DNA from: Paludibacter propionicigenes
GTDB lineage: Bacteria; Bacteroidota; Bacteroidia; Bacteroidales; JAFGXI01
NCBI GenBank assembly: GCA_020721655.1
Contig: DYMG01000001.1
Span: 1 to 53,986, forward strand
DNA length: 53,986 nt
Direction of reading: 5' to 3'
Shown here: positions 37,005 through 46,002 of the stretch, one piece after another
How positions within the stretch are numbered: the stretch's first letter is position 1
How the letters are laid out: each line of letters starts with the position of its first letter
Notes under the pieces: generated by a model
The model's input: only the letters and a program-made list of their open reading frames with translations
Told to the model about the DNA's origin: nothing
Databases searched by the model: none
Program-made: the position numbers and the translations under genes

Positions 37005-38216
37005 TTAACTAAAAGATAATAATGTTTTCTTTATTATTTCAACAGCTTCTCTAATTTGCAATTCGTTAATAACCAAAGGAGGAGCAAAACGAATTATATG
37101 TTCGTGAGTTGGTTTTGCAATTAAGCCATTATCTTTCATTGCTAAACAAACATCCCATGCAGTTTTACCATTTTTTGGACGAATAATAACAGCATTTAGT
37201 AAGCCTTTACCTCTAACCAATTCTATCATTTCAGAGTCTATTTTTGAAATTTCATCTCTAAAAATTTCGCCCATTTTTTCGGCATTTTCGGCTAAATTTT
37301 CGTCTTTTACAACTTTTAATGCTGCTATAGCTATTTTTGCAGCCATAGGATTTCCTCCAAAAGTAGAACCGTGTTCACCTGGCTTAATTGTAAGCATAAT
37401 TTCATTATCGGCTAAAACAGCAGAAATAGGGTATGCACCGCCAGAAAGTGCTTTTCCTAAAATAAGAATATCTGGGCGAACATTTTCGTGATTTACAGCT
37501 AAAAGTTTGCCTGTACGTGCAATTCCTGTTTGAACCTCATCGGCAATAAATAAAACATTTTTTTCTTTACATAGGTCGTAAGCTTTTTTCAAATAACCAT
37601 CTTCTGGAACATAAACTCCGGCTTCGCCTTGAATAGGTTCTACTAAAAAACCTGCTACATTTGGGTCTTCTAATGCTTTTTTAAGTGCAGGAATATCGTT
37701 ATACGGAACAACTTCAAAGCCAGGCGTATACGGTCCAAATCCTTTGTAAGAATCAGGGTCTGTTGACATTGAAATAATTGTAATTGTGCGTCCGTGAAAA
37801 TTTCCGTCGCAAACAATTATTTTAGCTTTATTTTCTTCAATTCCTTTTTTCTCGTATCCCCATTTTCTACATAGCTTAAGTGCGGTTTCGTCGGCTTCGG
37901 CACCCGAGTTCATAGGCAATACTTTTTCGTATCCAAAGTATTTTGTAATGTATTCTTCGTATTCGCCTAAGGCTGCAGAATAAAAAGCTCTTGATGTAAG
38001 TGTTAAAATTTTGGCTTGTTCGGTAGCTGCCTCAACTATTTTTGGGTGGCAATGTCCTTGGTTTACTGCTGAATACGCCGAAAGAAAGTCAAAATATTTT
38101 TTTCCTTCAACGTCCCAAACAAAAATCCCTTCGCCTCTTTCTAAAACTACAGGAAGTGGATGATAGTTGTGTGCACCATATTTATCTTCTCTGGCAATGT
38201 AATCTTGTGTGTTCAT
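37005..38216 (-). CDS. rocD: Ornithine--oxo-acid aminotransferase
   Basis: RocD converts ornithine and 2-oxoglutarate to glutamate semialdehyde and glutamate. This class III PLP enzyme of about 403 residues has the PLP lysine in [13 protein letters not shown], the [17 protein letters not shown] motif and [15 protein letters not shown]. The open frame begins at 38222 with MYMNTQDY; the second methionine (38216) fits the family start better, but the difference is two residues. A minus-strand TACTTTTG lies about 43 bases upstream. It is a single-gene unit. Confidence 0.94.
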   Translation of the reverse strand: MNTQDYIAREDKYGAHNYHPLPVVLERGEGIFVWDVEGKKYFDFLSAYSAVNQGHCHPKIVEAATEQAKILTLTSRAFYSAALGEYEEYITKYFGYEKVLPMNSGAEADETALKLCRKWGYEKKGIEENKAKIIVCDGNFHGRTITIISMSTDPDSYKGFGPYTPGFEVVPYNDIPALKKALEDPNVAGFLVEPIQGEAGVYVPEDGYLKKAYDLCKEKNVLFIADEVQTGIARTGKLLAVNHENVRPDILILGKALSGGAYPISAVLADNEIMLTIKPGEHGSTFGGNPMAAKIAIAALKVVKDENLAENAEKMGEIFRDEISKIDSEMIELVRGKGLLNAVIIRPKNGKTAWDVCLAMKDNGLIAKPTHEHIIRFAPPLVINELQIREAVEIIKKTLLSFS

Positions 38217-38258
38217 ATACAATTATTTAGACTATTTTAGTGTTAAAATAAAATTTGT

Positions 38259-38266
38259 CAAAAGTA
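38259..38266 (-). promoter_or_regulatory. -7 element of rocD
   Basis: Minus-strand TACTTTTG fits TAnnTTTG, about 36-43 bases before the rocD start. No -33 TTTG was found. Confidence 0.42.
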
Positions 38267-38327
38267 ATTTTTTTTTGTGAAATTTTTAGTGCATTGTAAA
38301 TATATTTTCAAAGCTTTTTAATTATAC

Positions 38328-38358
38328 TTTGCATAAAAGAAAAAAAGTATTACTTTTG
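38328..38358 (+). promoter_or_regulatory. Promoter of tRNA-Cys
   Basis: TTTG at 38328-38331 and TACTTTTG at 38351-38358 are separated by 19 bases, the ideal Bacteroidota spacing. The tRNA begins 14 bases downstream. Confidence 0.7.
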
Positions 38359-38371
38359 CAAACACAAAAAC

Positions 38372-38442
38372 GGTCTCGTGGCCGAGTGGCTAGGCAACGG
38401 TCTGCAAAACCGTGTACAGCGGTTCGAATCCGCTCGAGACCT
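38372..38442 (+). tRNA. tRNA-Cys (anticodon GCA)
   Basis: The acceptor arm GGTCTCG pairs with CGAGACC (38435-38441), followed by discriminator T, usual for tRNA-Cys. The anticodon arm ACGGT/ACCGT encloses CTGCAAA with anticodon GCA at 38404-38406. The T arm contains GGTTCGAATCC. CCA is not encoded. It has its own promoter and terminator. Confidence 0.95.
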
Positions 38443-38452
38443 CAAAACAACA

Positions 38453-38489
38453 AAAGCCCTCTTAATTATCAGATAGTTGAGAGGGTTTT
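38453..38489 (+). terminator. Terminator of tRNA-Cys
   Basis: AAAGCCCTCTTAA pairs with TTGAGAGGGTTTT (one G-T pair within the stem) around a loop of about 11 bases. It starts about 11 bases after the tRNA. Confidence 0.8.
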
Positions 38490-38584
38490 GTTTTAAATTA
38501 GACACAAAATATTACACAAATTTAAAATAAAACTCAGCAATAAATACTTGTTAATTAAAAGATTAACTGATTTTTAAATATTGT

Positions 38585-38728
38585 TTAAGTATATAAAATT
38601 TCATTTTCGTTTTCTATAATAATGTAATAAAAACCTTTAATAAATTCAGTTGTATTAATTTCAAATATTTCTTCTGAATCAGGGGACAACGTAAAAATAT
38701 GGGGAGAATTAATAAAAAAGAGGGGTTT
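38585..38728 (-). pseudogene. Remnant of a T9SS C-terminal sorting tail
   Basis: This lies in the 384-base gap between tRNA-Cys and the next gene. On the minus strand a 47-codon frame without a start codon encodes a peptide ending EIFEINTTEFIKGFYYIII and, after a short tail, LYT-stop. It resembles the last half of a Por-type sorting domain (FDIxxFxxGVYxIxI). In another frame upstream, an ATG at 38761 opens MKRFFLMSTV and stops at once, as if a gene had lost its middle by deletion and frameshift. I see nothing else in the gap. Confidence 0.4.
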
Positions 38729-38826
38729 TTATACTGTACTCATTAAGAAAAATCTTTTCATTTTTATAAATGTTTAGGTGTAAGGGTTTACAATATTTTA
38801 AAATTAACAAGTTAATATACAGGCTA

Positions 38827-39408
38827 TTATTCTTTAAGAATTTTTCTTATATACGTTATGTTATCAATAGTAATGAGAATTATGTATACCCCATTTTCAA
38901 AATTTTCAATGTCAAAATCATTAGAATTAGGATTGTTAAAACTTAGGATTTGCTTGCCATTTACGTTGTAAATTTCAATTTTTTCGACTTTTTTATTTGT
39001 TGAAATTGAAAATTTATTGGTTATTGGATTTGGAAATATTTTAAAATTATTTGTTGTTTGAGTATTTTCGTTAATAGTAGATGAAGAATCTTTTATAAGT
39101 TTAAAACCATGTCTTTCGCTATTTTTATTTAACAATGCTAAATAAATACCGTCGGGAAGCAAACTTGCGTCGAAATTTAAAACAATGTTTCCTGTACAAA
39201 CAATATTTTCGAAATAAGTATTTATTACTAAGCCACATCTGTCATAAATTTTAAACGAAACAGTGTCGTTATTAAGGTTTAAAATGGTTATATTGGTAGA
39301 TATAGGAAATGGGTTTTGCGAAATACTTACTATTGAATCTGTTTTTTGTGCTTTTGCAATTAGTAAAACAAGTGATAATAAGGTCGTTACGATAATTTTT
39401 ATTTTCAT
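38827..39408 (-). CDS. Exported protein of two T9SS-tail-like modules
   Basis: The 193-residue product has a signal peptide (residues 1-20). The C-terminal module (about 122-193) is a typical type A sorting domain of the type IX secretion system: FKIFPNPITNKF, VEKIEIYNVNGKQI, FDIENFENGVYIILIT and a basic end. The preceding part (about 27-107) has the same layout: ISQNPFPISTNITI, VSFKIYDRCGLV, FDASLLPDGIYLALL and FKLIKD. No separate cargo domain is present. It should cross the outer membrane by T9SS and be attached to the surface or released. It lies 18 bases after the PgpH gene. Confidence 0.8.
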   Translation of the reverse strand: MKIKIIVTTLLSLVLLIAKAQKTDSIVSISQNPFPISTNITILNLNNDTVSFKIYDRCGLVINTYFENIVCTGNIVLNFDASLLPDGIYLALLNKNSERHGFKLIKDSSSTINENTQTTNNFKIFPNPITNKFSISTNKKVEKIEIYNVNGKQILSFNNPNSNDFDIENFENGVYIILITIDNITYIRKILKE

Positions 39409-39426
39409 AATTACTGATTTTGGTTT

Positions 39427-41430
39427 TTATTTAGGATATTCAATTCTGCCGTGATAAATGCTTATTAGTTTTTCTTTTAATATTTTTCGTATTAAAGTTA
39501 CATCATTAAAAGTTAAATTTGTGTACATTAATTGCCCGCTATTTAAAATATTATCGAAAATATTATCAACTAAATTAGAAATACTTGCTTCGGTTATAAG
39601 TTTTAAACTTCTCGATGCCGCTTCTACCGAGTCTGATACCATTACAATAGCAGTTTCTTTAGTATTTGGGCGAGGTCCTGGATATGTAAATTTAGTTTCA
39701 TTTGGAATAACGTCGGGATATTTTTTTACAAACGATTTATAAAAATACTGCACTTTTGAAACGCCGTGGTGCATTTTTATAAAATCTATTATTTGTTCGG
39801 GTAATTTATGCTTTTTTGCTAATTCAACGCCTTCGTTTACATGATTTATTATTATTTCGGCACTTTTTTCAAATTCTATGTGGTCGTGAGGATTTACACT
39901 TTCTGTTTGGTTTTCTATAAAATATTGTGGGTGCAAACTTTTTCCTATGTCGTGATATAATGCACCAGTTCTTGCTAAAAGTGCGTTTCCATTAAGTTTT
40001 CGTGTAATTTCCTCAGCAATATTTGCAACTTGCATACTGTGTTGAAATGTTCCTGGTGTTTTTTCGGCTAAATTTCTAAGAAGTGGTTGGTTTGAGTCGG
40101 CAAGTTCGAGAAGTGTAACATCTGAAAGAAAACCAAACATTCTTTCGAATACGTAAATTAATGGGTATGAAGATAATAGCAGTAGCCCATTTCCTAAAAA
40201 CCATACGAATTTGTTGTTATCAATTTGAGTGAAGTTACCAACTTGAATAAACGACGATGCTAAATAAATTATTGAATATGTTAAACCCACAAAACCTGCC
40301 GTAGTAAATAGTTTTCCCCTTTCATTAATGTTTTGAAGTGTGAAAATTGCTGTCATTGAGGCAGAAATTTGAAAAAACACAAATTCATAAGGATTTGGAA
40401 CCATTCCTGCAATCATCAATACCGAAACTATTGAAATATAAAGCCCTAATCGTCCGTCGAAAAAAGTTCTAACTATAACCGGAATTATTGCAAATGGGAT
40501 TATGTAAATGCTTAATTTATCGAAACTTATAACTAACCGAGAGGTAACAACAAATGAAAATATAATTATTAATAAAAATAAAATATTTTTTGTGTTTATA
40601 AATATATCTTTTCTGTACGATAATAAAAATAAATACAAAAACCATAATAATAGGAATACTAATAAAAATCTGCCTATAATTATTAAAAACACATTGGCGT
40701 CTTTAATAGCCTGAATTTCAAATTCATCTTTAAGCGAATTTAATATTCTATAATAGTTTTCGTTTACAATTTCACCTTTAAATATTATTTTTTCGCCTTT
40801 TTTAATATATCCATAGGCTTTTGATGCATTATAAACTTCATTATCAATAATTTGTTGAGTTGTAGTTTCGTCATAAAAAGTATTTGGTTTAAATATATCT
40901 GAAATTAAATTAATATTATGTCCAAATTTATTTTCAAGTTTATATATTATTGAATCTACGGTATTTAAATCGTTTCGGCTAATAGTTTTAGTAAATTTCC
41001 CATTTATTAATTCAATGTCATTTTTTTCTAAATTACTTACATCATCATCAAAAACACCGTCATTATAATATTTTTTTATTGAGTTTAGAATATTATTTTT
41101 TAAATTTAAAAGTGAGTCGGGTAATGTTTTTTGCAATTTTTTAGTTACTTCAATATAAACAGAGTTAGATATGGATGAATCTATTGAAAAATAAGGATTT
41201 ACGGTCTCCATTAAGCTATCCGTTTCATTTGAAATTTGTTGCGATGTTTTATGTATTGAGAAGTCTATTGGGGAAAAAAAATCGTTATGTTGCCAAGGTT
41301 TGCCTTGAGTAAATTCGTATTTAAATTCTCCTTTTAATGGAAATAAAGTTGTTATTACAAGAGCTGTTGTGGTAAATAATATAATATTTACCCAAATTTT
41401 TTTATGTCCTTTTAAATTAATTTTAGTCAT
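39427..41430 (-). CDS. 7TM-HD phosphodiesterase, PgpH-like
   Basis: The 667-residue protein matches the 7TMR-HDED/7TM/HD architecture: an N-terminal helix (about 12-30), an extracytoplasmic domain (about 30-260), seven membrane helices (about 265-450) and a cytoplasmic HD domain with LYHDIGKSLHPQYFIENQ and a downstream HHG. Listeria PgpH of this architecture hydrolyses cyclic di-AMP, so a role in c-di-AMP turnover is likely. No diadenylate cyclase is in the window. Confidence 0.9.
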   Translation of the reverse strand: MTKINLKGHKKIWVNIILFTTTALVITTLFPLKGEFKYEFTQGKPWQHNDFFSPIDFSIHKTSQQISNETDSLMETVNPYFSIDSSISNSVYIEVTKKLQKTLPDSLLNLKNNILNSIKKYYNDGVFDDDVSNLEKNDIELINGKFTKTISRNDLNTVDSIIYKLENKFGHNINLISDIFKPNTFYDETTTQQIIDNEVYNASKAYGYIKKGEKIIFKGEIVNENYYRILNSLKDEFEIQAIKDANVFLIIIGRFLLVFLLLWFLYLFLLSYRKDIFINTKNILFLLIIIFSFVVTSRLVISFDKLSIYIIPFAIIPVIVRTFFDGRLGLYISIVSVLMIAGMVPNPYEFVFFQISASMTAIFTLQNINERGKLFTTAGFVGLTYSIIYLASSFIQVGNFTQIDNNKFVWFLGNGLLLLSSYPLIYVFERMFGFLSDVTLLELADSNQPLLRNLAEKTPGTFQHSMQVANIAEEITRKLNGNALLARTGALYHDIGKSLHPQYFIENQTESVNPHDHIEFEKSAEIIINHVNEGVELAKKHKLPEQIIDFIKMHHGVSKVQYFYKSFVKKYPDVIPNETKFTYPGPRPNTKETAIVMVSDSVEAASRSLKLITEASISNLVDNIFDNILNSGQLMYTNLTFNDVTLIRKILKEKLISIYHGRIEYPK

Positions 41431-41447
41431 TTATCTTAAATAATTGT

Positions 41448-41480
41448 CAAATATACTACTAACTATTAAATTTTGCCAAA
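41448..41480 (-). promoter_or_regulatory. Promoter of the PgpH-like gene
   Basis: On the minus strand TTTG (41480-41477) is followed after 21 bases by TATATTTG (41455-41448), 18 bases before the ATG. Both Bacteroidota elements are present. Confidence 0.55.
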
Positions 41481-41488
41481 AAAATAGT

Positions 41489-43210
41489 TTAAAATATTGA
41501 AATATAACCAATATGTATTCTTGCCGAATTGAATTGAAAAGTGTTGTTAAATTGTTTTCCCAAGGCGTAAGAAACGGTAAAAATGCCGGCTTTTGTAGAA
41601 AAATTTGTACCTACCCCAATTCCAATAGGTGTATCGCAAACAAAGCCATTTACTTTGTTTTCATAATATGCGGCATCGGTAAATATAAAAAAATTTGAAA
41701 ATTCTTCGTAGTAGAAATTAAGTTGAATTGTACTTGTTGTTGCAAAGTTTGCATAAATTTCTGCCTCATTAAATCCACGTAAAGTTTTTAGTCCTCCAAA
41801 TCGATAAAGTTCATTTAAAAACAGTTTGTTGTTATCAATATAAACTGCATCTAACCTAAGTTTAAAGTTAATGTTCTTTGAAATTTTTAAATATGCTTCA
41901 GAATTAAATTTTGCTTCAATTTGAATTGATGATAACTGAATATTTTGATATAATTCTTGCGGTAATTTTGAATTTTTTACTATTATTTTATTTCCCAATG
42001 CGACTTCTAAAAACAAAATATAACCCTTTGTAGGTGCAAAAGCTCTATTAAAATTTTTACTTAAAATAGACAATCCGTAAAGGTTTATTTTAGTGTCGGC
42101 ATACGGAGGAAGAACTGTTGCATTTTGAAATTGTGTAATTGACAATAGATTTGATGTCTTATTTTCGACAAAGGCTGTAATACTTTTGTTTTGGTAAAGT
42201 AAAAAATCGAGTCCTCCTCTTGCTCTAACATTCAAGAAACTAGTGTCTTGCTTTAACAAATTAAGCAATGCATTTATTCCAACAATTGTGTTAAAAATAT
42301 ACGGAAATTGAAATTCTAAATTCAATTTTTGCGATTCAGATTCGGTTTTTTGCCATTCTACTATAATTGTTTCGGCTCTGTTTAATGAATTTTTTAGAAA
42401 AATGTTTAATTCGCCTGTAACGGCTAATTTACCGGTAGTTTTATCGTTTGGCACAACCCCTATTATTCCATCAAATTTGTTTATTTTATTTTTGTCGGCA
42501 AAAATATTTATTGCCACATTTTCTTTATAAAAGAGTATTTCGGTTGGCTTTGAAAGTGTAACGAAATTTAAATTTTTTAACCTTTTATCTATTGCAATTA
42601 TTTTTTTTTCGTTGTACGTCTCGCCATTTTTTATATCTAAATAACAATTCAAAAATTTAATTGAGATATTACTATTTCCCTTATTATTAAGACTATCTAT
42701 TAAAATTAGTTTCCCTTTTTCAATTTTTATTGATGCATTAACAATGTTGTTTTTAATTTCAACGCTATCTAAGCTAATTTTAGCAAATGGGTACCCGTTG
42801 TTTTCAAAATGTTTTAATGTTTGCTCTAAGTTGTTTTCAAGTTTTTTTACATTTAGCTTATTACTTTTTAAATTATTTAATGAAAAAATTGGCATTACCT
42901 CAGAAGTGTTTTTATTATTTAATTTTATGTTACCCCAAAAATATTTTTTACCTAAATTAAATTCAGCAAAAACAGTATCTTTCCATATTATTTTGTTAAA
43001 ACTTGCATCTAAATGAGCTTTTAATAATGCTCTGTTTTTATATTTATCTAAATAATTTATAAGAAGCAAAGAGTCGTTAAATGTTTTGTGTTTTTTTTTA
43101 ATTACCGATGAATCTGAAAGTTGCAATACAAATTTGCGTTCTTGCGAATAAGAAACTTGTAAAATAAGCAAGAATATAATTGCCAATTTAAGTTTTACAA
43201 GTTTGCTCAT
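41489..43210 (-). CDS. BamA/TamA-family outer-membrane protein
   Basis: The 573-residue exported protein has a signal peptide (ending VSYSQ). The N-terminal half contains POTRA-like segments (for example LEQTLKHFENNGYPFAKISLDS, split by sequence variation, and KNGETYNEKKI). The C-terminal half is a predicted 16-stranded-type barrel with YRFGGLKTLRGFNE, the lid-loop motif region of Omp85 proteins, and a terminal aromatic residue. It is shorter than BamA (about 800) and resembles TamA-like Bacteroidota paralogues. It follows the nitroreductase gene by 25 bases. Confidence 0.8.
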   Translation of the reverse strand: MSKLVKLKLAIIFLLILQVSYSQERKFVLQLSDSSVIKKKHKTFNDSLLLINYLDKYKNRALLKAHLDASFNKIIWKDTVFAEFNLGKKYFWGNIKLNNKNTSEVMPIFSLNNLKSNKLNVKKLENNLEQTLKHFENNGYPFAKISLDSVEIKNNIVNASIKIEKGKLILIDSLNNKGNSNISIKFLNCYLDIKNGETYNEKKIIAIDKRLKNLNFVTLSKPTEILFYKENVAINIFADKNKINKFDGIIGVVPNDKTTGKLAVTGELNIFLKNSLNRAETIIVEWQKTESESQKLNLEFQFPYIFNTIVGINALLNLLKQDTSFLNVRARGGLDFLLYQNKSITAFVENKTSNLLSITQFQNATVLPPYADTKINLYGLSILSKNFNRAFAPTKGYILFLEVALGNKIIVKNSKLPQELYQNIQLSSIQIEAKFNSEAYLKISKNINFKLRLDAVYIDNNKLFLNELYRFGGLKTLRGFNEAEIYANFATTSTIQLNFYYEEFSNFFIFTDAAYYENKVNGFVCDTPIGIGVGTNFSTKAGIFTVSYALGKQFNNTFQFNSARIHIGYISIF

Positions 43211-43235
43211 TATATTTTAGTTTATGACAAGAATA

Positions 43236-43985
43236 CTAAAAATTGTTCATAAAACCTTGTTGTTCTATAATCTTTAAAAACTCTTTAGAGAACAAAATAT
43301 TGTCTTGTTTTTTATATCTATTGTCAGTAAAAATTTGAGCCAAAGTTTTTTTGTTGTTTTCAACAAGTAACTGTTTTGTTTGCAGTGAATTATCTCTTTC
43401 GAAATAAATTCTATTTATTGTTTGTTCGTCAAAATCGTTGTATGTTTCGTAGTGAACAATTGCTTCCATTGGCAAACGAGTTGTTAAATCTGGCGTTTCA
43501 TCGGGATAACCAACAACAACAGTTGTTACAGGAACAACACCTTTTGGAAGTTTAAGAATATCGATAATTTTGTTTGCCAAATACGTTGTAGTTCCTAAAT
43601 AGCAAATACCCAAACCATTATCTTCGGCAGCAATAACAGCATTTTGTGCGGCTAAAAGTGCGTCAATACTTGCAGTATAAAATGATAAAAAGTTGTCGTA
43701 TCCGGGCTCTGCATCGTTTAATTTGCACCATTTATTAAATCTATTAAAATCGGCACAAAAAGTAAGAACCACAGGGGCTTCTTTTACCATTTTTTGATTA
43801 AAATGGGCTGATAATAATTGTTCTTTTATTTCATTGCTTTTGGTAACTATTATGCTATAAACCTGCATATTTCCAGTAGTTGAAGCTTTTGATGCTGATA
43901 ATAAAATATTATTTAGTATTTCATCAGAAATTGCATCAGATTTATATTTTCTAATTGAGCGGTGGTTTAATAATGAATTTATCAT
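43236..43985 (-). CDS. NfsA-like flavin nitroreductase
   Basis: The 249-residue FMN enzyme begins LLNHRSIRKYKSDAI, the FMN-phosphate-binding arginine region of NfsA/FRP-type nitroreductases. It continues with SASKASTTGNMQ, ENDNGLGICYLG-like AEDNGLGICYLG and the GYPDE segment. It reduces nitroaromatics or related oxidants with NAD(P)H; physiological substrate unknown. A minus-strand TAATTTTG -7 element lies about 25 bases upstream. Confidence 0.87.
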   Translation of the reverse strand: MINSLLNHRSIRKYKSDAISDEILNNILLSASKASTTGNMQVYSIIVTKSNEIKEQLLSAHFNQKMVKEAPVVLTFCADFNRFNKWCKLNDAEPGYDNFLSFYTASIDALLAAQNAVIAAEDNGLGICYLGTTTYLANKIIDILKLPKGVVPVTTVVVGYPDETPDLTTRLPMEAIVHYETYNDFDEQTINRIYFERDNSLQTKQLLVENNKKTLAQIFTDNRYKKQDNILFSKEFLKIIEQQGFMNNF

Positions 43986-44010
43986 CTTACTATAATTTTA
44001 ATTTAGTTGT

Positions 44011-44018
44011 CAAAATTA
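44011..44018 (-). promoter_or_regulatory. -7 element of the nitroreductase gene
   Basis: Minus-strand TAATTTTG fits TAnnTTTG and ends about 25 bases before the ATG at 43985. Confidence 0.42.
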
Positions 44019-44091
44019 AATAATTAAGCATTATATATCCAAGATAATAATATTTTAATAAAAAAAACTTTTAATTTAAAAAAATAAGATT

Positions 44092-44099
44092 TATTTTTG
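44092..44099 (+). promoter_or_regulatory. -7 element of the small lipoprotein gene
   Basis: TATTTTTG fits TAnnTTTG and ends 20 bases before the ATG at 44120. This supports the small gene as real. Confidence 0.45.
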
Positions 44100-44119
44100 C
44101 CTAAACAAAATTCTCAAAA

Positions 44120-44248
44120 ATGAAAAAAACACTTATTATTATAGCTTTCGTAAGTATGGTCGTAGTATCTATGGTTTCATGTAAAACAACTAGTCATTGT
44201 CCTGCGTATGGAAGTGTTAATACTGAGCAAGTTAATGCAAAAGTATAG
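44120..44248 (+). CDS. 42-residue lipoprotein
   Basis: A small frame encodes a 42-residue peptide with a basic start (MKK), a hydrophobic stretch and lipobox MVSC (Cys21). The mature peptide of 22 residues is KTTSHCPAYG and a polar tail. Tiny lipoproteins with a CPAYG-like segment occur in many Bacteroidota, from memory, but the function is unknown. A -7 element lies upstream and an exported-protein gene 40 bases downstream. Confidence 0.65.
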   Translation: MKKTLIIIAFVSMVVVSMVSCKTTSHCPAYGSVNTEQVNAKV

Positions 44249-44288
44249 TAAACTTATTTTTTCAATTTTTTGAGAATAATTAATTCTC

Positions 44289-45020
44289 ATGAAATTACTA
44301 TTAACAACAATCATTATTTCTATTGGGCTTAGAGCGTTCTCGCAAGGAGATGTTCAAGATGTTGATTTAAAGTTCAATAGCAATGAAAGATCTTTAGGTA
44401 TTTCGTTTATCTCTAATGGATTAGGCTTAGATTATAAGATTGGTAGAAGAATTGATGGCACAAAAAAGCTAATTTTTGAATTTGATGCCAATTGGTTTAA
44501 ACACCCTAAGGAACTAAAAATTAAGTCGTACGATTCGGGTAATAGATTTGTTTATGGAAAAACAAACATTCCGTATAGTTTTAAAGTTTTTTTTGGTAGG
44601 CAAAAAATTATATACGAAAAACTTGACAAAGGGAGCGTTACCATTCAATATTTTACACTTTTAGGAGTTGGTGGAGTTGCTTTAAAACCTATATATTATT
44701 TGGTTATTTCGGAAGATAGCTTTACAGAACAGCTTTTTAATATTGACGAGATACACTCTTATTCACAAATTTATGGTAAAGCTTCGTTTTTAAAAGGCAT
44801 CGACAAAACAACTTTTATACCTTCAGCATCAGTAAAAATGGGCTTTAATTTCGATTTTGCAAAGAGTAGTCAAAAAATTCACGCATTAGAAGCAGGAATT
44901 GTTTTAGATGCTTATTTAAAACAAGTTCCAATTATGGCTACCGAAAAAAATGAGCAGTTTTATTTTACAATTTATGTAACTTACCGTTTCGGAAAAACTG
45001 TTGAAACAAGACTAAACTAA
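44289..45020 (+). CDS. Exported beta-barrel-like protein
   Basis: The 243-residue product has a signal peptide (ending RAFSQ). The mature sequence shows repeated amphipathic strands, such as SLGISFISNGLGLDYKIG and FYFTIYVTYRFGK near the end, consistent with an outer-membrane barrel finishing in an aromatic-rich strand. I assign no specific family. It follows the small lipoprotein gene by 40 bases and may be co-expressed with it. Confidence 0.68.
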   Translation: MKLLLTTIIISIGLRAFSQGDVQDVDLKFNSNERSLGISFISNGLGLDYKIGRRIDGTKKLIFEFDANWFKHPKELKIKSYDSGNRFVYGKTNIPYSFKVFFGRQKIIYEKLDKGSVTIQYFTLLGVGGVALKPIYYLVISEDSFTEQLFNIDEIHSYSQIYGKASFLKGIDKTTFIPSASVKMGFNFDFAKSSQKIHALEAGIVLDAYLKQVPIMATEKNEQFYFTIYVTYRFGKTVETRLN

Positions 45021-45043
45021 TTTTTTATTATTTTTAAATATTA

Positions 45044-45051
45044 TAAATTTG
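45044..45051 (+). promoter_or_regulatory. -7 element of ndk
   Basis: TAAATTTG fits TAnnTTTG and ends 16 bases before the ndk ATG. Confidence 0.45.
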
Positions 45052-45067
45052 CACAAAAATAAAAACT

Positions 45068-45487
45068 ATGGCAAACAATATTACATTTACAATGATTAAA
45101 CCAGATGCTGTTAAAAATAACCATATTGGCGAAATTTTAGCAATGATAAACAAAGCTGGATTTAGAATTAATGCCCTAAAATACACTAAACTTTCTATAA
45201 CTGACGCAGAAAGATTTTATGAAGTTCATAAAGAACGTCCGTTTTTTGGCGAGTTAGTTGAATTTATGTCGTCGGGACCAATTGTGGCTGCAATTTTAGA
45301 AAAAAACAATGCTGTTGATGATTTTAGAAAGCTAATTGGAGCAACAAACCCAAAAGATGCAGCAGAAGGTACAATTAGAAAACTTTATGCCACATCAATG
45401 GGCGAAAACGCTGTTCATGGTTCAGATAGCGATGAAAATGCTATAATTGAAGCTGATTTTCATTTTTCTAAAACTGAGAGGTTTTAA
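45068..45487 (+). CDS. ndk: Nucleoside-diphosphate kinase
   Basis: Ndk balances nucleoside triphosphate pools. The 139-residue length is standard. It begins [10 protein letters not shown] and has the phosphohistidine His117 in [13 protein letters not shown] strong terminator follows. Confidence 0.96.
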   Translation: MANNITFTMIKPDAVKNNHIGEILAMINKAGFRINALKYTKLSITDAERFYEVHKERPFFGELVEFMSSGPIVAAILEKNNAVDDFRKLIGATNPKDAAEGTIRKLYATSMGENAVHGSDSDENAIIEADFHFSKTERF

Positions 45488-45507
45488 TTTATACCAATTG
45501 TAATAAT

Positions 45508-45536
45508 AAAAAAACCGCCAATTGGCGGTTTTTTTA
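45508..45536. terminator. Bidirectional terminator between ndk and the DUF4177-like gene
   Basis: CCGCCAATTGGCGG is a perfect palindrome flanked by A7 and T7. It serves both convergent genes. Confidence 0.9.
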
Positions 45537-45544
45537 TTTATATT

Positions 45545-45991
45545 CTATTTCTTTTTAAATATATAGCGAGTAATAAAAATACCTGTTCCATCATCTTTTC
45601 CCGAATCGCTTTCTACACCACTAGAAACAAATATTAATTCCCAACCTTGAGTTGCCATATCGTTTAGTTTTGATGTAATTAGTGCGTCATTAGATGCAAT
45701 ATTTTGAAAATTTATTCCTACTCCACTATAAAAATTAAGCAATTTTGTTTCTTCAAGATTATCTACTTTAGCGTCGGAACGTAAAACTTTGTCTTGCACG
45801 GTATCTTTGCCATTTTTTCTAGATGTCGTAAAATCTTTATAATTAACGTCTTCTTTATTTTCAATAATTCTTGAACGTCCAACACCCATAGGTATAATAG
45901 ATTCTATTGTTGTTATAACTTTAAATTCTTGAGCTCTTAGCCCAAAAATTGTAGCAAAAAAAACTGCTATAAATAAACCTTTTTTAATCAT
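45545..45991 (-). CDS. Exported DUF4177-like protein
   Basis: The 148-residue product has a signal peptide (ending GLRAQ). The C-terminal part, with LNDMATQGWELIFVSSG and FITRYIFKK, matches the N-x-G-W-E-L pattern of DUF4177-like domains, whose function is unknown. It follows the response-regulator gene by 11 bases on the same strand, so it may be the third gene of that operon. Confidence 0.68.
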   Translation of the reverse strand: MIKKGLFIAVFFATIFGLRAQEFKVITTIESIIPMGVGRSRIIENKEDVNYKDFTTSRKNGKDTVQDKVLRSDAKVDNLEETKLLNFYSGVGINFQNIASNDALITSKLNDMATQGWELIFVSSGVESDSGKDDGTGIFITRYIFKKK

Positions 45992-46002
45992 AATACAAAT
46001 TA

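Noticed and set aside
38372-38490. tRNA-Cys as an integration site for a mobile element
   Set aside because: No integrase gene and no duplicate of the tRNA 3' end were found in the flanking sequence.
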